This document shows, piece after piece, positions 1 through 5,951 of a stretch of DNA of 6,261 nucleotides (position 1 is the first letter of the stretch; each line of letters begins with the position of its first letter). Under the pieces are notes generated by a model. It made no database searches. It had not been told where the DNA came from and saw nothing but the letters and a program-made list of their open reading frames with translations. Source of the DNA: Chloroflexota bacterium (GTDB lineage Bacteria; Chloroflexota; Ktedonobacteria; Ktedonobacterales; Ktedonobacteraceae); contig JAJZEJ010000731.1 in NCBI GenBank assembly GCA_021828635.1, positions 7,958 through 14,218 of the forward strand, in the 5' to 3' direction. The translations under genes were made by a program, and so were the position numbers.

Positions 1-148
1 TATTGACAATAGCGGCAGCGACATAAGGACGCGCTGCCTCGGTAATACCTGTTAGTGGTGGTATGCCTTCTGTATTGTGTATTTTATCTATTAAACGGCG
101 ATATTCCGGTCTTTGAAGCAGGAGCGTAAGTAAGCCCTGTAGTGTCAC
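1..148 (-). CDS. mfd: Transcription-repair coupling factor Mfd, N-terminal fragment (runs off left edge)
   Basis: Read on the minus strand from a GTG at 148, this gives 49 residues starting MTLQGLLTLLLQRPEYRRL and continuing through GITEAARPYVAAAIVN before the window ends. The pattern of a short helical N-terminus with 'LL..P.Y..L', then 'GITEAARPY..AAI', matches the start of the UvrB-like domain of Mfd (family form roughly 'GLTGSARALLLAAL'). Mfd is a cytoplasmic SF2 translocase that removes RNA polymerase stalled at DNA lesions and recruits UvrA. A full Mfd is around 1100-1200 residues, so only about 4% is visible and no helicase motif can be checked. The GTG start is chosen because a strong GGAGG lies 5 bases upstream and both nearby ATGs run straight into TGA. 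It follows a Nudix gene after a spacer of about 205 bases, so it may have its own promoter or be read through from the recN operon. The identification rests on a short segment. Confidence 0.75.
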   Translation of the reverse strand, partial: MTLQGLLTLLLQRPEYRRLIDKIHNTEGIPPLTGITEAARPYVAAAIVN

Positions 149-158
149 ATCATCCTCC
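146..158 (-). promoter_or_regulatory. Ribosome binding site that fixes the GTG start of mfd
   Basis: On the minus strand GGAGG (158-154) is followed by ATGATGTGACAC. The two ATGs, at 153 and 150, are in one frame and meet TGA at 147-145, so neither can start a gene. The GTG at 148-146, five bases after GGAGG, opens the mfd frame. The result is a minimal ATG-ATG-TGA whose stop overlaps the true GTG start. Confidence 0.6.
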
Positions 159-182
159 AAAAAGGCACAACGACTTACACCC

Positions 183-210
183 TTGCACGTACTGTCCCAT
201 AGGGGTGCAA
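183..210 (-). repeat. Small inverted repeat in the mfd leader
   Basis: Arms TTGCAC (183-188) and GTGCAA (205-210) are perfect inverse complements. Inside them CCC (196-198) can pair with GGG (202-204) across an ATA loop, leaving an unpaired GTACTGT on one side. It lies between the candidate mfd promoter and its ribosome binding site, so it could be an mRNA hairpin or a protein site. With six-base arms, chance is a real possibility. There is no T-tract after it, so it does not look like a terminator. Confidence 0.3.
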
Positions 211-243
211 CATTCGTCGTCCTTGCTCTTGTACTACGCCCTC

Positions 244-272
244 ATGATAACTCACAAGACGTTTTTCTGCAA
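244..272 (-). promoter_or_regulatory. Candidate sigma-70-type promoter for mfd
   Basis: On the minus strand, TTGCAG (272-267, three of six matches to TTGACA) is separated by exactly 17 bases from TATCAT (249-244, five of six matches to TATAAT). A start near 237 would give a leader of about 90 bases before the GTG at 148. The -35 box is poor and the case rests on the -10 box, the spacing and the location in a spacer of about 200 bases. A 7-base inverted repeat, TTTTCTG (300-294) with CAGAAAA (269-263), overlaps the -35 box. Nothing else recognisable lies between 149 and 353. Confidence 0.35.
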
Positions 273-353
273 CTCTTTGGGTATGTTGGGATACAGAAAA
301 TAGAGCCATTTGGGCGGTAACATCAATCAACCTTCCTGTTATACTTATCGTAA

Positions 354-959
354 CTATGCATTTCGCTGGAATGCTTGCCAGACCTGGCGATGAATGACGG
401 CGCGGAAGACGCCCCAATCGTGCCAGTTGCCATCAAATTCATCGCTGAAAGAAGAGGATGTATGTTCCAATGTGTCGGCAATGGTAGATAGCTCGCTAGG
501 AAGAATTTCGCGGAAACCTTCAATTTGTTCATGTTCGTCAATTGGGTTGAGAACACCTCCAACTTCGTCGAGCAGGAAAGCAAAGGTGTAGAAGAGTGTT
601 TTTTCGCTGAGCGTAGGGATGCGATAGGCGACGGCGGCGAGAAATCGCTGAATAGAGACTTCAAGACCTGTTTCCTCGTAAGTTTCACGTAAAAGCGCAT
701 CATGCACTGCTTCGCCGAAATTAATACCGCCGGTAAGGAGCCGGTAGCCGCCGCGTGGATAGAAAATTTTCTTCATGAGCAGAAGATGACCATTGGGACG
801 ACGAACAACCATGCAGACCTCGCCATAGCGATCTTTGGCATTCAGTGGGTCAAAAAGGCCGCCGACCGTGAGATCGGCGGTATGTACAACGGGCTGTCCA
901 AAACGTTGTGCGAGCTGAGAAAGCTCGTCTTGTATATCTTGCGATAACGTTGAAAACAT
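354..959 (-). CDS. Nudix hydrolase
   Basis: This is a 201-residue protein of the Nudix superfamily, whose members hydrolyse a nucleoside diphosphate linked to another group and need a divalent metal. The full Nudix box GX5EX7REUXEEXGU is present at residues 77-99: G77, E83, R91-E92, E95-E96 and G98-L99. Threonine 93 fills the usually hydrophobic U position, a common variant. About 45 residues precede the Nudix fold. No zinc-binding cysteines or NudC-type SQPWPFPxS signature are visible, so it is not a classical NADH pyrophosphatase, and the substrate cannot be told. The C-terminal part (about 150-200) has no motif I can name. The ATG at 959 lies 5 bases after the stop of the renalase-like gene, and its GGAG (973-970) sits inside the last codons of that gene at a long spacing of 10 bases, suggesting translational coupling. 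It is the last gene of the nadK operon. Function class is sure, substrate is not. Confidence 0.9.
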   Translation of the reverse strand: MFSTLSQDIQDELSQLAQRFGQPVVHTADLTVGGLFDPLNAKDRYGEVCMVVRRPNGHLLLMKKIFYPRGGYRLLTGGINFGEAVHDALLRETYEETGLEVSIQRFLAAVAYRIPTLSEKTLFYTFAFLLDEVGGVLNPIDEHEQIEGFREILPSELSTIADTLEHTSSSFSDEFDGNWHDWGVFRAVIHRQVWQAFQRNA

Positions 960-964
960 GAAAA

Positions 965-2005
965 TTATGCTCCATATATGATATTTTGTGCTACTTGCAC
1001 TCCATGTTCCAGTGCCAGATGCACACGCCCACCTACGAAGGCATCGCCACAGAAGGCCAGTCCATGTGAAAGTGCCTGCTTGTTGAGTGTAGCGGCGTCG
1101 GCGCGGGTGGTTGGGAGCGCGTAGAGCCAGTGCTGAATGTCGGTGAAGATCGGCGTTGTTAGCGGTTCAGCGATCAGTGTAGCAACCTGGTGAGCGACAT
1201 CATTGATAACGCTCTGTGCATCTGGCTGTTTCCAGTGGTCACGGCTATACTGCGGAGCCATCTGTGCAATCAGTAGACCGCAACCCTCCGGTACACGTGT
1301 GGCATCCTTCTCATGCTCCCAAGCCAGCCAGGAGATCGGGTGGGCCTTGTCGGCATTGACCAGCGCGTAGTAAGGGCGCTGTTTGGGCGTGGGTCGATAG
1401 CCGAGCATGACCGAGATGAGTGGGTTATAGTGTGCGACTGAGAGCGCATGAATGGCTATCTCTTGTAGCGATGGTTCAAGCTGGCTGGCCTGTAACAATT
1501 CCACTGCTTGCGGCGCGGGAAGCGTAATCAGCAGTTGCGCGTATTCACCTACCATTTGTTGATTTGTATCAACGAGCCGCCAGCCACGAGCAAGTTGTTG
1601 TATCTGCCCAATGCGCGTATTGAGATGAATGGTCAGTCCCTCTGCCATGCGTTTTGCCAGTGTCGTCAGCCCACTGCGATACGTCCATTTGGGCGCTGCA
1701 TTTTGTTGTGGATCGCCCTCTTGAATATGACCCGCGCTATCGAACGTCCATACGGGTTGCGTGATGTTGAGCAGATCGGGAGTGCGGAAACGTTTGGTGA
1801 TAAACGTGTTGCTGATACTATTACTTTCGCCTTTAATATATTGTGCGCCGTGATCGTAGATGAAACCCTTGTGGCGGCGCGTGGCGGCTCTGCCACCTAC
1901 TCCTCGACTCTTTTCAAAAACCGTCGCTGTATGACCTGCGTCTTGCAGTACATGTGCGGCAGCCAGTCCACTGCTACCCGCGCCGATAATGGCGATTGAG
2001 GACAT
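965..2005 (-). CDS. Renalase-like FAD-dependent oxidoreductase
   Basis: A 346-residue soluble flavoprotein of the amine oxidase/renalase-like family. The N-terminus carries the Rossmann dinucleotide motif GxGxxG (G8, G10, G13) followed by an acidic residue at the end of the second strand (E31), as expected for FAD binding. Next comes 'GVGGRAATRR' (35-44) and 'YDHGAQY' (50-56), which closely follow the renalase pattern 'GxGGRxATRR...DHGAQYF'. The C-terminus has the second FAD motif 'GLAFCGDAFVGGRVHLALEHG' region (315-335), with G320-D321. Bacterial renalases oxidise wrongly reduced NAD(P)H isomers; whether this one does so is inferred. The ATG at 2005 has AAGGA (2015-2011) five bases upstream and lies 18 bases after the recN stop, which is a tandem TGA TAG. 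It could instead act on another amine or on a carotenoid-like substrate. No signal peptide or membrane segment is visible. The length fits the family. Confidence 0.85.
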   Translation of the reverse strand: MSSIAIIGAGSSGLAAAHVLQDAGHTATVFEKSRGVGGRAATRRHKGFIYDHGAQYIKGESNSISNTFITKRFRTPDLLNITQPVWTFDSAGHIQEGDPQQNAAPKWTYRSGLTTLAKRMAEGLTIHLNTRIGQIQQLARGWRLVDTNQQMVGEYAQLLITLPAPQAVELLQASQLEPSLQEIAIHALSVAHYNPLISVMLGYRPTPKQRPYYALVNADKAHPISWLAWEHEKDATRVPEGCGLLIAQMAPQYSRDHWKQPDAQSVINDVAHQVATLIAEPLTTPIFTDIQHWLYALPTTRADAATLNKQALSHGLAFCGDAFVGGRVHLALEHGVQVAQNIIYGA

Positions 2006-2023
2006 ACCAATCCTTCTTCTCTA

Positions 2024-3928
2024 TCACGAATGGTGTGTGACGTTCGCTTTCCACAAATTGGAGCGTGCTAGCATCTCTTCAGCACTCTTGAGCGAAAATT
2101 CGGTGACATTGCCGCCCATGATATGCGCAATTTCACGTGAACGCTGCTCAGGACGCAATTCGTTTACTAGTGTCATGGTGCGGTTATCAAAGATTTGCTT
2201 ACTTACATTGTAGTGCGTGTCGGCAAAGGCAGCAATTTGTGGCAGGTGCGTGACGCAGATAACCTGATGATTGCGGGTGAGTTGCCATAGTTTTTCACCC
2301 ACAATCTGTCCACTGCGCCCACTAATGCCTGCGTCAATCTCGTCGAAAATCAGCGTTGGCGTGGCGTCGGCATCGGCCAGAATGGTCTTGAGCGCGAGCA
2401 TCAGGCGCGATGTTTCGCCACCAGAGGCGATTTTAGTGAGTGGCTTGAATGGTTCGCCAGGATTGGGTGCGATCAGAAATTGGACGCGATCAATGCCAGT
2501 GGCGTCGCAGGCATAGTTTTGTTCTGGTTGTCCATCGATACTGACTGGCACGCCTTGCTCGTCCGGTTCTTGCTCAATCTCGACCTTGAAGCGTGCGCGG
2601 CGCATATTCAGATCGTTTAATTGTTCTTCCATCGCGCTCGCCAGATGTGTGGCGGCGGCGCGACGACGTTCTGAAAGTGCCTGTGCCAGTTTGCCAATCT
2701 CACGGCGAAATTGTCCATCCTGCTGCTGCAAGCGTGCGATAGTCTCGTCGCGGTGCGTGATGCCATCCAGTTCAGCCTGAGCGTTAGCAACATGCTGTAA
2801 AATCTCTTCGATGGTCACACCATACTTACGCCGCAATTTGGCGATCAGATCAAGCCGTTCTTCGATTTCAGCTAGACGGTTTGGGTCATCTTCGATATCT
2901 GTTTCATAGCTGCTGATACCGGCGGCAACATCTTCAAGCTGGTAGACGGCTCCAGAGAGCGTCTCTTCGTATTCGGCCAGGTTTTTATCCAGGCGGGCTA
3001 GTTCGCTCAGGCTACGTTGGGCAGTACGCAACTGATCGAGTGCTGGTTGAAAGTCATCACTGCCAATATCAGCCCCTTTGACCGCTCCATAGACGATAGC
3101 GCATAGTTCGCGCAGGCGCTCGGCGTTATTGAGAACTTTGCGCTCATCCTCTAATTCCTCAATCTCACCACCATGCAGAGCGGCACGTTCGATCTCATCG
3201 ATCTCGAAGCGCAAAAACTCGGCACGGCGTGCCTGTTCGCGTTCGTTCTGTTGCAGTGTTTGTAGCTGCTTGCGGGCATTACGCCACTCAGCTACCTTGT
3301 CACCCAGCTTCTCGCGCAGAGATAACGTCTCGGTGTAGCGGTCGAGAAAGTTGATATGTTGCTCCGGGCGTAGCAGGCTCATATGCTCACTCTGACCATG
3401 AATGTCGATCAGCCAGCTTGTCACTTGTTGCAGCACCTGATGAGAATAGGCGTGTCCATTGATACGGGCGACAGTACGACCAGAGCGAAAGATATCGCGT
3501 GAGAGAATCAACTGTCCGTCTTCTGCTACAATGTCATATTCCTGAAGCAGCGTAGCGAGAGCAACGCGAGCATCAGCACTGTTCGCATCGGCAGTGCTAT
3601 TACTTGTGTGTCTGCTGGCTTGCTCCGCGTGGTCAATGGCTTCTAGCAGGTTGCTGGCACCATTGAAGGCGTCGCTGTCAGCGATGTTGGAGTGTCCGTT
3701 CAGTGCGGGCAAAGGATCAAGGGTAAAGACACCTTCCACACTGGCGCGTTCACAGCCAGCCCGCACGAACTCAGCCCCGATCTTGCCACCGAGTAGGGCA
3801 TTGACGGCATCGATAATGATAGATTTGCCTGCGCCGGTTTCGCCAGTAAAAACATTGAATTGCCGGTGCAGGCGCAGATGCAGGCTATCGATGATGGCGA
3901 AGTCTTTAATACTTAACTCAAGTAGCAT
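2024..3928 (-). CDS. recN: DNA repair protein RecN
   Basis: RecN is an SMC-like ATPase that acts early in repair of DNA double-strand breaks. From the ATG at 3928 it is 634 residues and begins MLLELSIKDFAIIDSL, the canonical RecN start. Walker A GETGAGKS is at 29-36, the conserved 'DIHGQ' at 175-179, heptad-rich coiled-coil arms at roughly 200-275 and 300-435, the ABC signature ASGGE at 501-505, Walker B 'TLIFDE' at 525-530 and the switch histidine in VTHLPQ at 561. All ATPase parts are intact. It is longer than the usual 550-580 residues; much of the excess is a polar Asn/Ser/Ala-rich insert at about 75-125. A GTG at 3934 would add two residues (MT) and is the alternative start; the ATG is preferred because family members start with ML.EL. 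The gene overlaps the end of nadK by 11 bases and has no strong Shine-Dalgarno, so it is probably translated by coupling. Confidence 0.96.
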   Translation of the reverse strand: MLLELSIKDFAIIDSLHLRLHRQFNVFTGETGAGKSIIIDAVNALLGGKIGAEFVRAGCERASVEGVFTLDPLPALNGHSNIADSDAFNGASNLLEAIDHAEQASRHTSNSTADANSADARVALATLLQEYDIVAEDGQLILSRDIFRSGRTVARINGHAYSHQVLQQVTSWLIDIHGQSEHMSLLRPEQHINFLDRYTETLSLREKLGDKVAEWRNARKQLQTLQQNEREQARRAEFLRFEIDEIERAALHGGEIEELEDERKVLNNAERLRELCAIVYGAVKGADIGSDDFQPALDQLRTAQRSLSELARLDKNLAEYEETLSGAVYQLEDVAAGISSYETDIEDDPNRLAEIEERLDLIAKLRRKYGVTIEEILQHVANAQAELDGITHRDETIARLQQQDGQFRREIGKLAQALSERRRAAATHLASAMEEQLNDLNMRRARFKVEIEQEPDEQGVPVSIDGQPEQNYACDATGIDRVQFLIAPNPGEPFKPLTKIASGGETSRLMLALKTILADADATPTLIFDEIDAGISGRSGQIVGEKLWQLTRNHQVICVTHLPQIAAFADTHYNVSKQIFDNRTMTLVNELRPEQRSREIAHIMGGNVTEFSLKSAEEMLARSNLWKANVTHHS

Positions 3929-4781
3929 GGTCACTTTCGGTCGCTTGTGCGTTTAATTTTGCAGTAATGATCTGGTAAAAGTGCGTTGGTGGCTTGCGCC
4001 GCAGGAACTGGGTGACGTATTTGCTCTTATGAATGGTGATAGTCACTCCATCTTGAATCTCACGGTTCATCTGCCCATCGGCAGAGAAAACGCCAGCCTG
4101 ATTGCCGGTAAAAATCTGCATCTTGACAGTTGCCTCTGGTGGTAAGATCAACGAGCGATCAAAGGCAAGATGTGGAGCGATAGGTGTGAGAACGATGCTT
4201 TGCACCTGTGGGTGCAGCAATGGACCGCCTAGCGCCATGTTGTAGGCCGTCGAGCCGGTTGCCGTCGAAAGGACGATGCCATCAGCATGAGAGGTGTTGT
4301 AGTAGTGGTCATCAATCCAGGTACGTACCTCTACCATACGTGGCCACATGCCACGTGCGATGACGACATCGTTGAGTGCCAAAAGTTCCTCGCGCTTGCC
4401 ATTTTGCTCGATGGTAGCCTGAAGCATAGAGCGTTTATCAATCCAAACTGACTTATCACCATCCAAATAGTAGGGTAGCTGTTCGGTAAGTTCATTCGGT
4501 TCAAGTTCGGAGAGAAAGCCGACACGACCAAAATCGATACCGAGAATAGGTACCCCGACCTGAGCGCAGAGACGCGCAGCGTTAAGAATAGTGCCGTCCC
4601 CACCCAGAACAATAACCAGGTCACAGCCTTTGATTGATGGGTCTTCACACTCTTCGCATTCCTCGCGGATGTCGATGCTGCGTACCTGGTAGCCTTTCTC
4701 TTGCAACACTGGCACAAGCTGTGCTGCTACCTGCGATGTGTTCTGTTTTCGCCCTTGATAGAAAATCGCAATCGTCTTCAC
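3918..4781 (-). CDS. nadK: NAD kinase (ATP-NAD kinase)
   Basis: This 287-residue cytoplasmic enzyme phosphorylates NAD to NADP, the only route to NADP synthesis. The diagnostic GGDGT lies at 60-64, followed by 'GRVGFL' (85-90), the 'LNDVVI' motif (136-141; Asp138 where many homologues have Glu) and the glycine-rich 'STATGSTAYNMALGGP' (172-187). 'TATGSTAY' replaces the commoner 'TPTGSTAY'. 'FSADGQ' near 232-237 and the length are typical for the bacterial family. A small Cys/Glu cluster (CEECE, 42-46) in the N-terminal domain is of unknown meaning. The start is a GTG at 4781 with GGAG (4791-4788) six bases upstream. It is the first gene of the operon, with a promoter at 4888-4916 and a leader of about 100 bases. 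The nadK-recN pairing is a conserved arrangement in several bacterial phyla. Confidence 0.97.
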   Translation of the reverse strand: MKTIAIFYQGRKQNTSQVAAQLVPVLQEKGYQVRSIDIREECEECEDPSIKGCDLVIVLGGDGTILNAARLCAQVGVPILGIDFGRVGFLSELEPNELTEQLPYYLDGDKSVWIDKRSMLQATIEQNGKREELLALNDVVIARGMWPRMVEVRTWIDDHYYNTSHADGIVLSTATGSTAYNMALGGPLLHPQVQSIVLTPIAPHLAFDRSLILPPEATVKMQIFTGNQAGVFSADGQMNREIQDGVTITIHKSKYVTQFLRRKPPTHFYQIITAKLNAQATESDHAT

Positions 4782-4886
4782 TACACGCTCCGAAAAATAG
4801 TGAGCAACACTACCTCAGCAATTCACTGCGGCGTGGTAGCTTGCACAGCTTTGTAAGCGGTCTGGTTCGTATAAAGCCGCCTCAGT

Positions 4887-4911
4887 AATGGTACGCTATA
4901 GGGGTACCATT
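4887..4911. promoter_or_regulatory. Perfect 8-9-8 palindrome inside the nadK-recN promoter, probable operator
   Basis: AATGGTAC (4887-4894) and GTACCATT (4904-4911) are exact inverse complements separated by nine bases, GCTATAGGG. The arms are 17 bases apart centre to centre, close to two turns of the helix. The site starts at the last base of the -35 box and covers the whole -10 box, the classic position for a repressor that blocks RNA polymerase. An exact 8-base inverted repeat placed here is unlikely by chance. It does not match the Bacillus-type LexA box (GAAC-N4-GTTC). The regulator is unknown and no regulator gene is in the window. Confidence 0.6.
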
Positions 4912-4916
4912 GTCAA
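4888..4916 (-). promoter_or_regulatory. Promoter of the nadK-recN operon
   Basis: The minus strand carries a perfect -35 box TTGACA (4916-4911), a 17-base spacer and TACCAT (4893-4888, four of six matches to TATAAT). Transcription would start near 4881, giving a leader of about 100 bases before the nadK GTG. The promoter begins only 24 bases after the stop codon of the LysE-type gene, with no terminator between them, so some read-through from upstream is likely. A perfect palindrome covers the spacer and the -10 box (separate entry). Confidence 0.65.
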
Positions 4917-4940
4917 CTATGCTTGAGCGAATGGTGTGGC

Positions 4941-5591
4941 TTATTGGCGCTCAAGTACCAGTCGAATGCCAAGTGCAATTAGCACTACCCCCGTGACGCG
5001 GCTGAGATTCTCACGTATGCGGATGCCAATGCGACTTTTGCCGGCCTTACTAATTAAATAACCGTAAGTATTGAGCCAGATGAGAAGGATAGCTTCATAG
5101 GCGAGCAGCATCAGGCACAGCCGAAGTGGAGAATCGCCGGGGTTGATGAATTGGGGAAAGACTGTGGCGAAGATAGCTCCAGCTTTCGGATTCAACAAAT
5201 TGCCTAAGAGTCCCTGTCTAAAAGCTGCCAGATCACTAAGATGAGTTGGCTTGATGGCAGGTATCTCAGGAGCCACAGGCCCGGTTGGTTGGTTCTTTCG
5301 TATACTGCCGATCAGACTGCGCAGACCAAGATAAACAAGGTATGCGCCTCCAACAAGCTTGAAAAGTGTGAAGACAATTACTGAATGTTCAAAAAGGACA
5401 GCGACTCCCAGCACTGATGTGCCAGCCCATACGACGCTTCCAACCCCGATGCCAAATGTTGTGAAAGAAGCTGCCCGCCTTCCAGAGAGTAACGCATTTC
5501 GTATGACGAGAGCTGTATCAGGGCCAGGTATCACAATGAGTAGCGTTGCTATAGCGAGGTAAGCCAGGAATCTCGCATCTAAAAAATGCAT
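4941..5591 (-). CDS. LysE/RhtB-family amino-acid exporter
   Basis: A 216-residue inner-membrane protein of the LysE/RhtB translocator family, which exports amino acids and related metabolites using the proton gradient. The family signature 'PGPDTALVIRNALLSGRRA' begins near residue 22, in and after the first membrane segment. 'GAYLVYLGLRSL' (about 82-93) and 'FRQGLLGNLLNPKAG' (about 124-138) are also typical. Hydrophobic stretches at roughly 8-28, 42-65, 70-93, 135-150, 158-180 and 195-213 fit the usual six segments, with a hydrophilic Pro-rich loop at about 98-118. The length is normal. The ATG at 5591 has AAAGGA (5606-5601) nine bases upstream. It has its own promoter about 100 bases upstream and appears to be a single gene, although no terminator separates it from nadK. 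The substrate cannot be read from the sequence. Confidence 0.92.
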   Translation of the reverse strand: MHFLDARFLAYLAIATLLIVIPGPDTALVIRNALLSGRRAASFTTFGIGVGSVVWAGTSVLGVAVLFEHSVIVFTLFKLVGGAYLVYLGLRSLIGSIRKNQPTGPVAPEIPAIKPTHLSDLAAFRQGLLGNLLNPKAGAIFATVFPQFINPGDSPLRLCLMLLAYEAILLIWLNTYGYLISKAGKSRIGIRIRENLSRVTGVVLIALGIRLVLERQ

Positions 5592-5645
5592 CGTATTTGT
5601 TCCTTTATGCTAATCAACCATTCCGGCTCTGGCTGGCAAACAATT

Positions 5646-5667
5646 AATGTGGATAGTTTACCACATT
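5646..5667. repeat. 7-8-7 palindrome in the leader of the LysE-type gene
   Basis: AATGTGG (5646-5652) and CCACATT (5661-5667) are perfect inverse complements around an eight-base AT-rich centre. The site lies about 17 bases downstream of the predicted transcription start and about 40 bases before the Shine-Dalgarno. It could be an operator acting as a roadblock or a short mRNA hairpin. The arm-to-arm spacing (15 bases) and AT-rich centre suit a dimeric regulator. No T-tract follows it, so it is not a terminator. Confidence 0.45.
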
Positions 5668-5690
5668 CACCTACAAAAATAATTTCTCAG

Positions 5691-5719
5691 ATTATCTCTT
5701 CACTCCTGGTGAGTCTCAA
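5691..5719 (-). promoter_or_regulatory. Promoter of the LysE-type exporter gene
   Basis: On the minus strand TTGAGA (5719-5714, five of six) and GATAAT (5696-5691, five of six) are separated by exactly 17 bases. Transcription would begin near 5684, leaving a leader of about 90 bases to the ATG at 5591. The promoter lies just after the stop codon of the CPBP remnant (5724). Confidence 0.6.
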
Positions 5720-5723
5720 TTAT

Positions 5724-5951
5724 CTAGTAAGGTATGGTATCTATGAGTACATGCAGAATGGTTGGCGCGAGTAAGTTGCGTGTGCGGCTGAAAAGAATGG
5801 CGAGTTCGAGTCCGAATGTTCCCTGACTAGCAATGACAAAAGCGGTGGTGGCAAGATAATTGCCGTGCAGGGATGGTAAGGCAGCTGGAATATGACAGAG
5901 GCCAAATATGAGTGAAGAGAGAACAATACCCCTGAAAAAAATCATCTGCAA
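5724..5951 (-). pseudogene. C-terminal remnant of a CPBP (CAAX-protease/Abi-like) membrane protein
   Basis: The open frame gives at most 75 residues from a TTG at 5951, or 73 from an ATG at 5945. It contains 'LIFGLCHIP' (family motif 2, FxxxHxP-type) and 'LLAPTILHVLIDT' (motif 3, HxxxD/N), the two histidine-bearing membrane motifs of CPBP intramembrane proteases. Whole CPBP proteins are usually 200-300 residues and need the glutamate pair of motif 1 (EExxxR). Here only 'IFFRG' stands directly before motif 2, without the glutamates and without the roughly 30 residues that usually separate the motifs. There is no Shine-Dalgarno and no credible start. The frame stays open upstream through the inverted repeat as far as the hydrolase stop, but that part looks non-coding. 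I infer a gene truncated at its 5' end, the break lying at or near the inverted repeat. A functional mini-protein is less likely. Confidence 0.65.

Noticed and set aside
263..300. Inverted repeat TTTTCTG/CAGAAAA in the spacer after the Nudix gene, considered as an operon terminator
   Set aside because: The arms are seven AT-rich bases with a 24-base loop, giving a weak stem, and the T-run lies before rather than after it on the minus strand.
175..417. 80-codon minus-strand reading frame across the Nudix end and the spacer before mfd
   Set aside because: It starts inside the Nudix gene in another frame, resembles no family, has Arg/Ser-rich composition typical of out-of-frame translation, and no clear ribosome binding site.
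1508..1999. 163-codon plus-strand frame opposite the renalase-like gene
   Set aside because: It lies wholly antisense to a well-supported gene, has no recognisable domain and looks like a shadow of that gene's codon pattern.
3594..3956. 120-codon plus-strand frame opposite the recN start
   Set aside because: Antisense to the conserved Walker A region of recN; Ser/Leu/Arg-rich composition with no motif.
4917..4943. Terminator between the exporter gene and nadK
   Set aside because: Only 24 bases separate the stop codon from the -35 box and they contain no GC-rich hairpin or T-tract; the palindrome that follows overlaps the promoter and is better read as an operator.
5586..5774. 62-codon plus-strand frame in the leader of the exporter gene
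   Set aside because: It covers the promoter and palindrome of the exporter, has no family resemblance and no convincing ribosome binding site.
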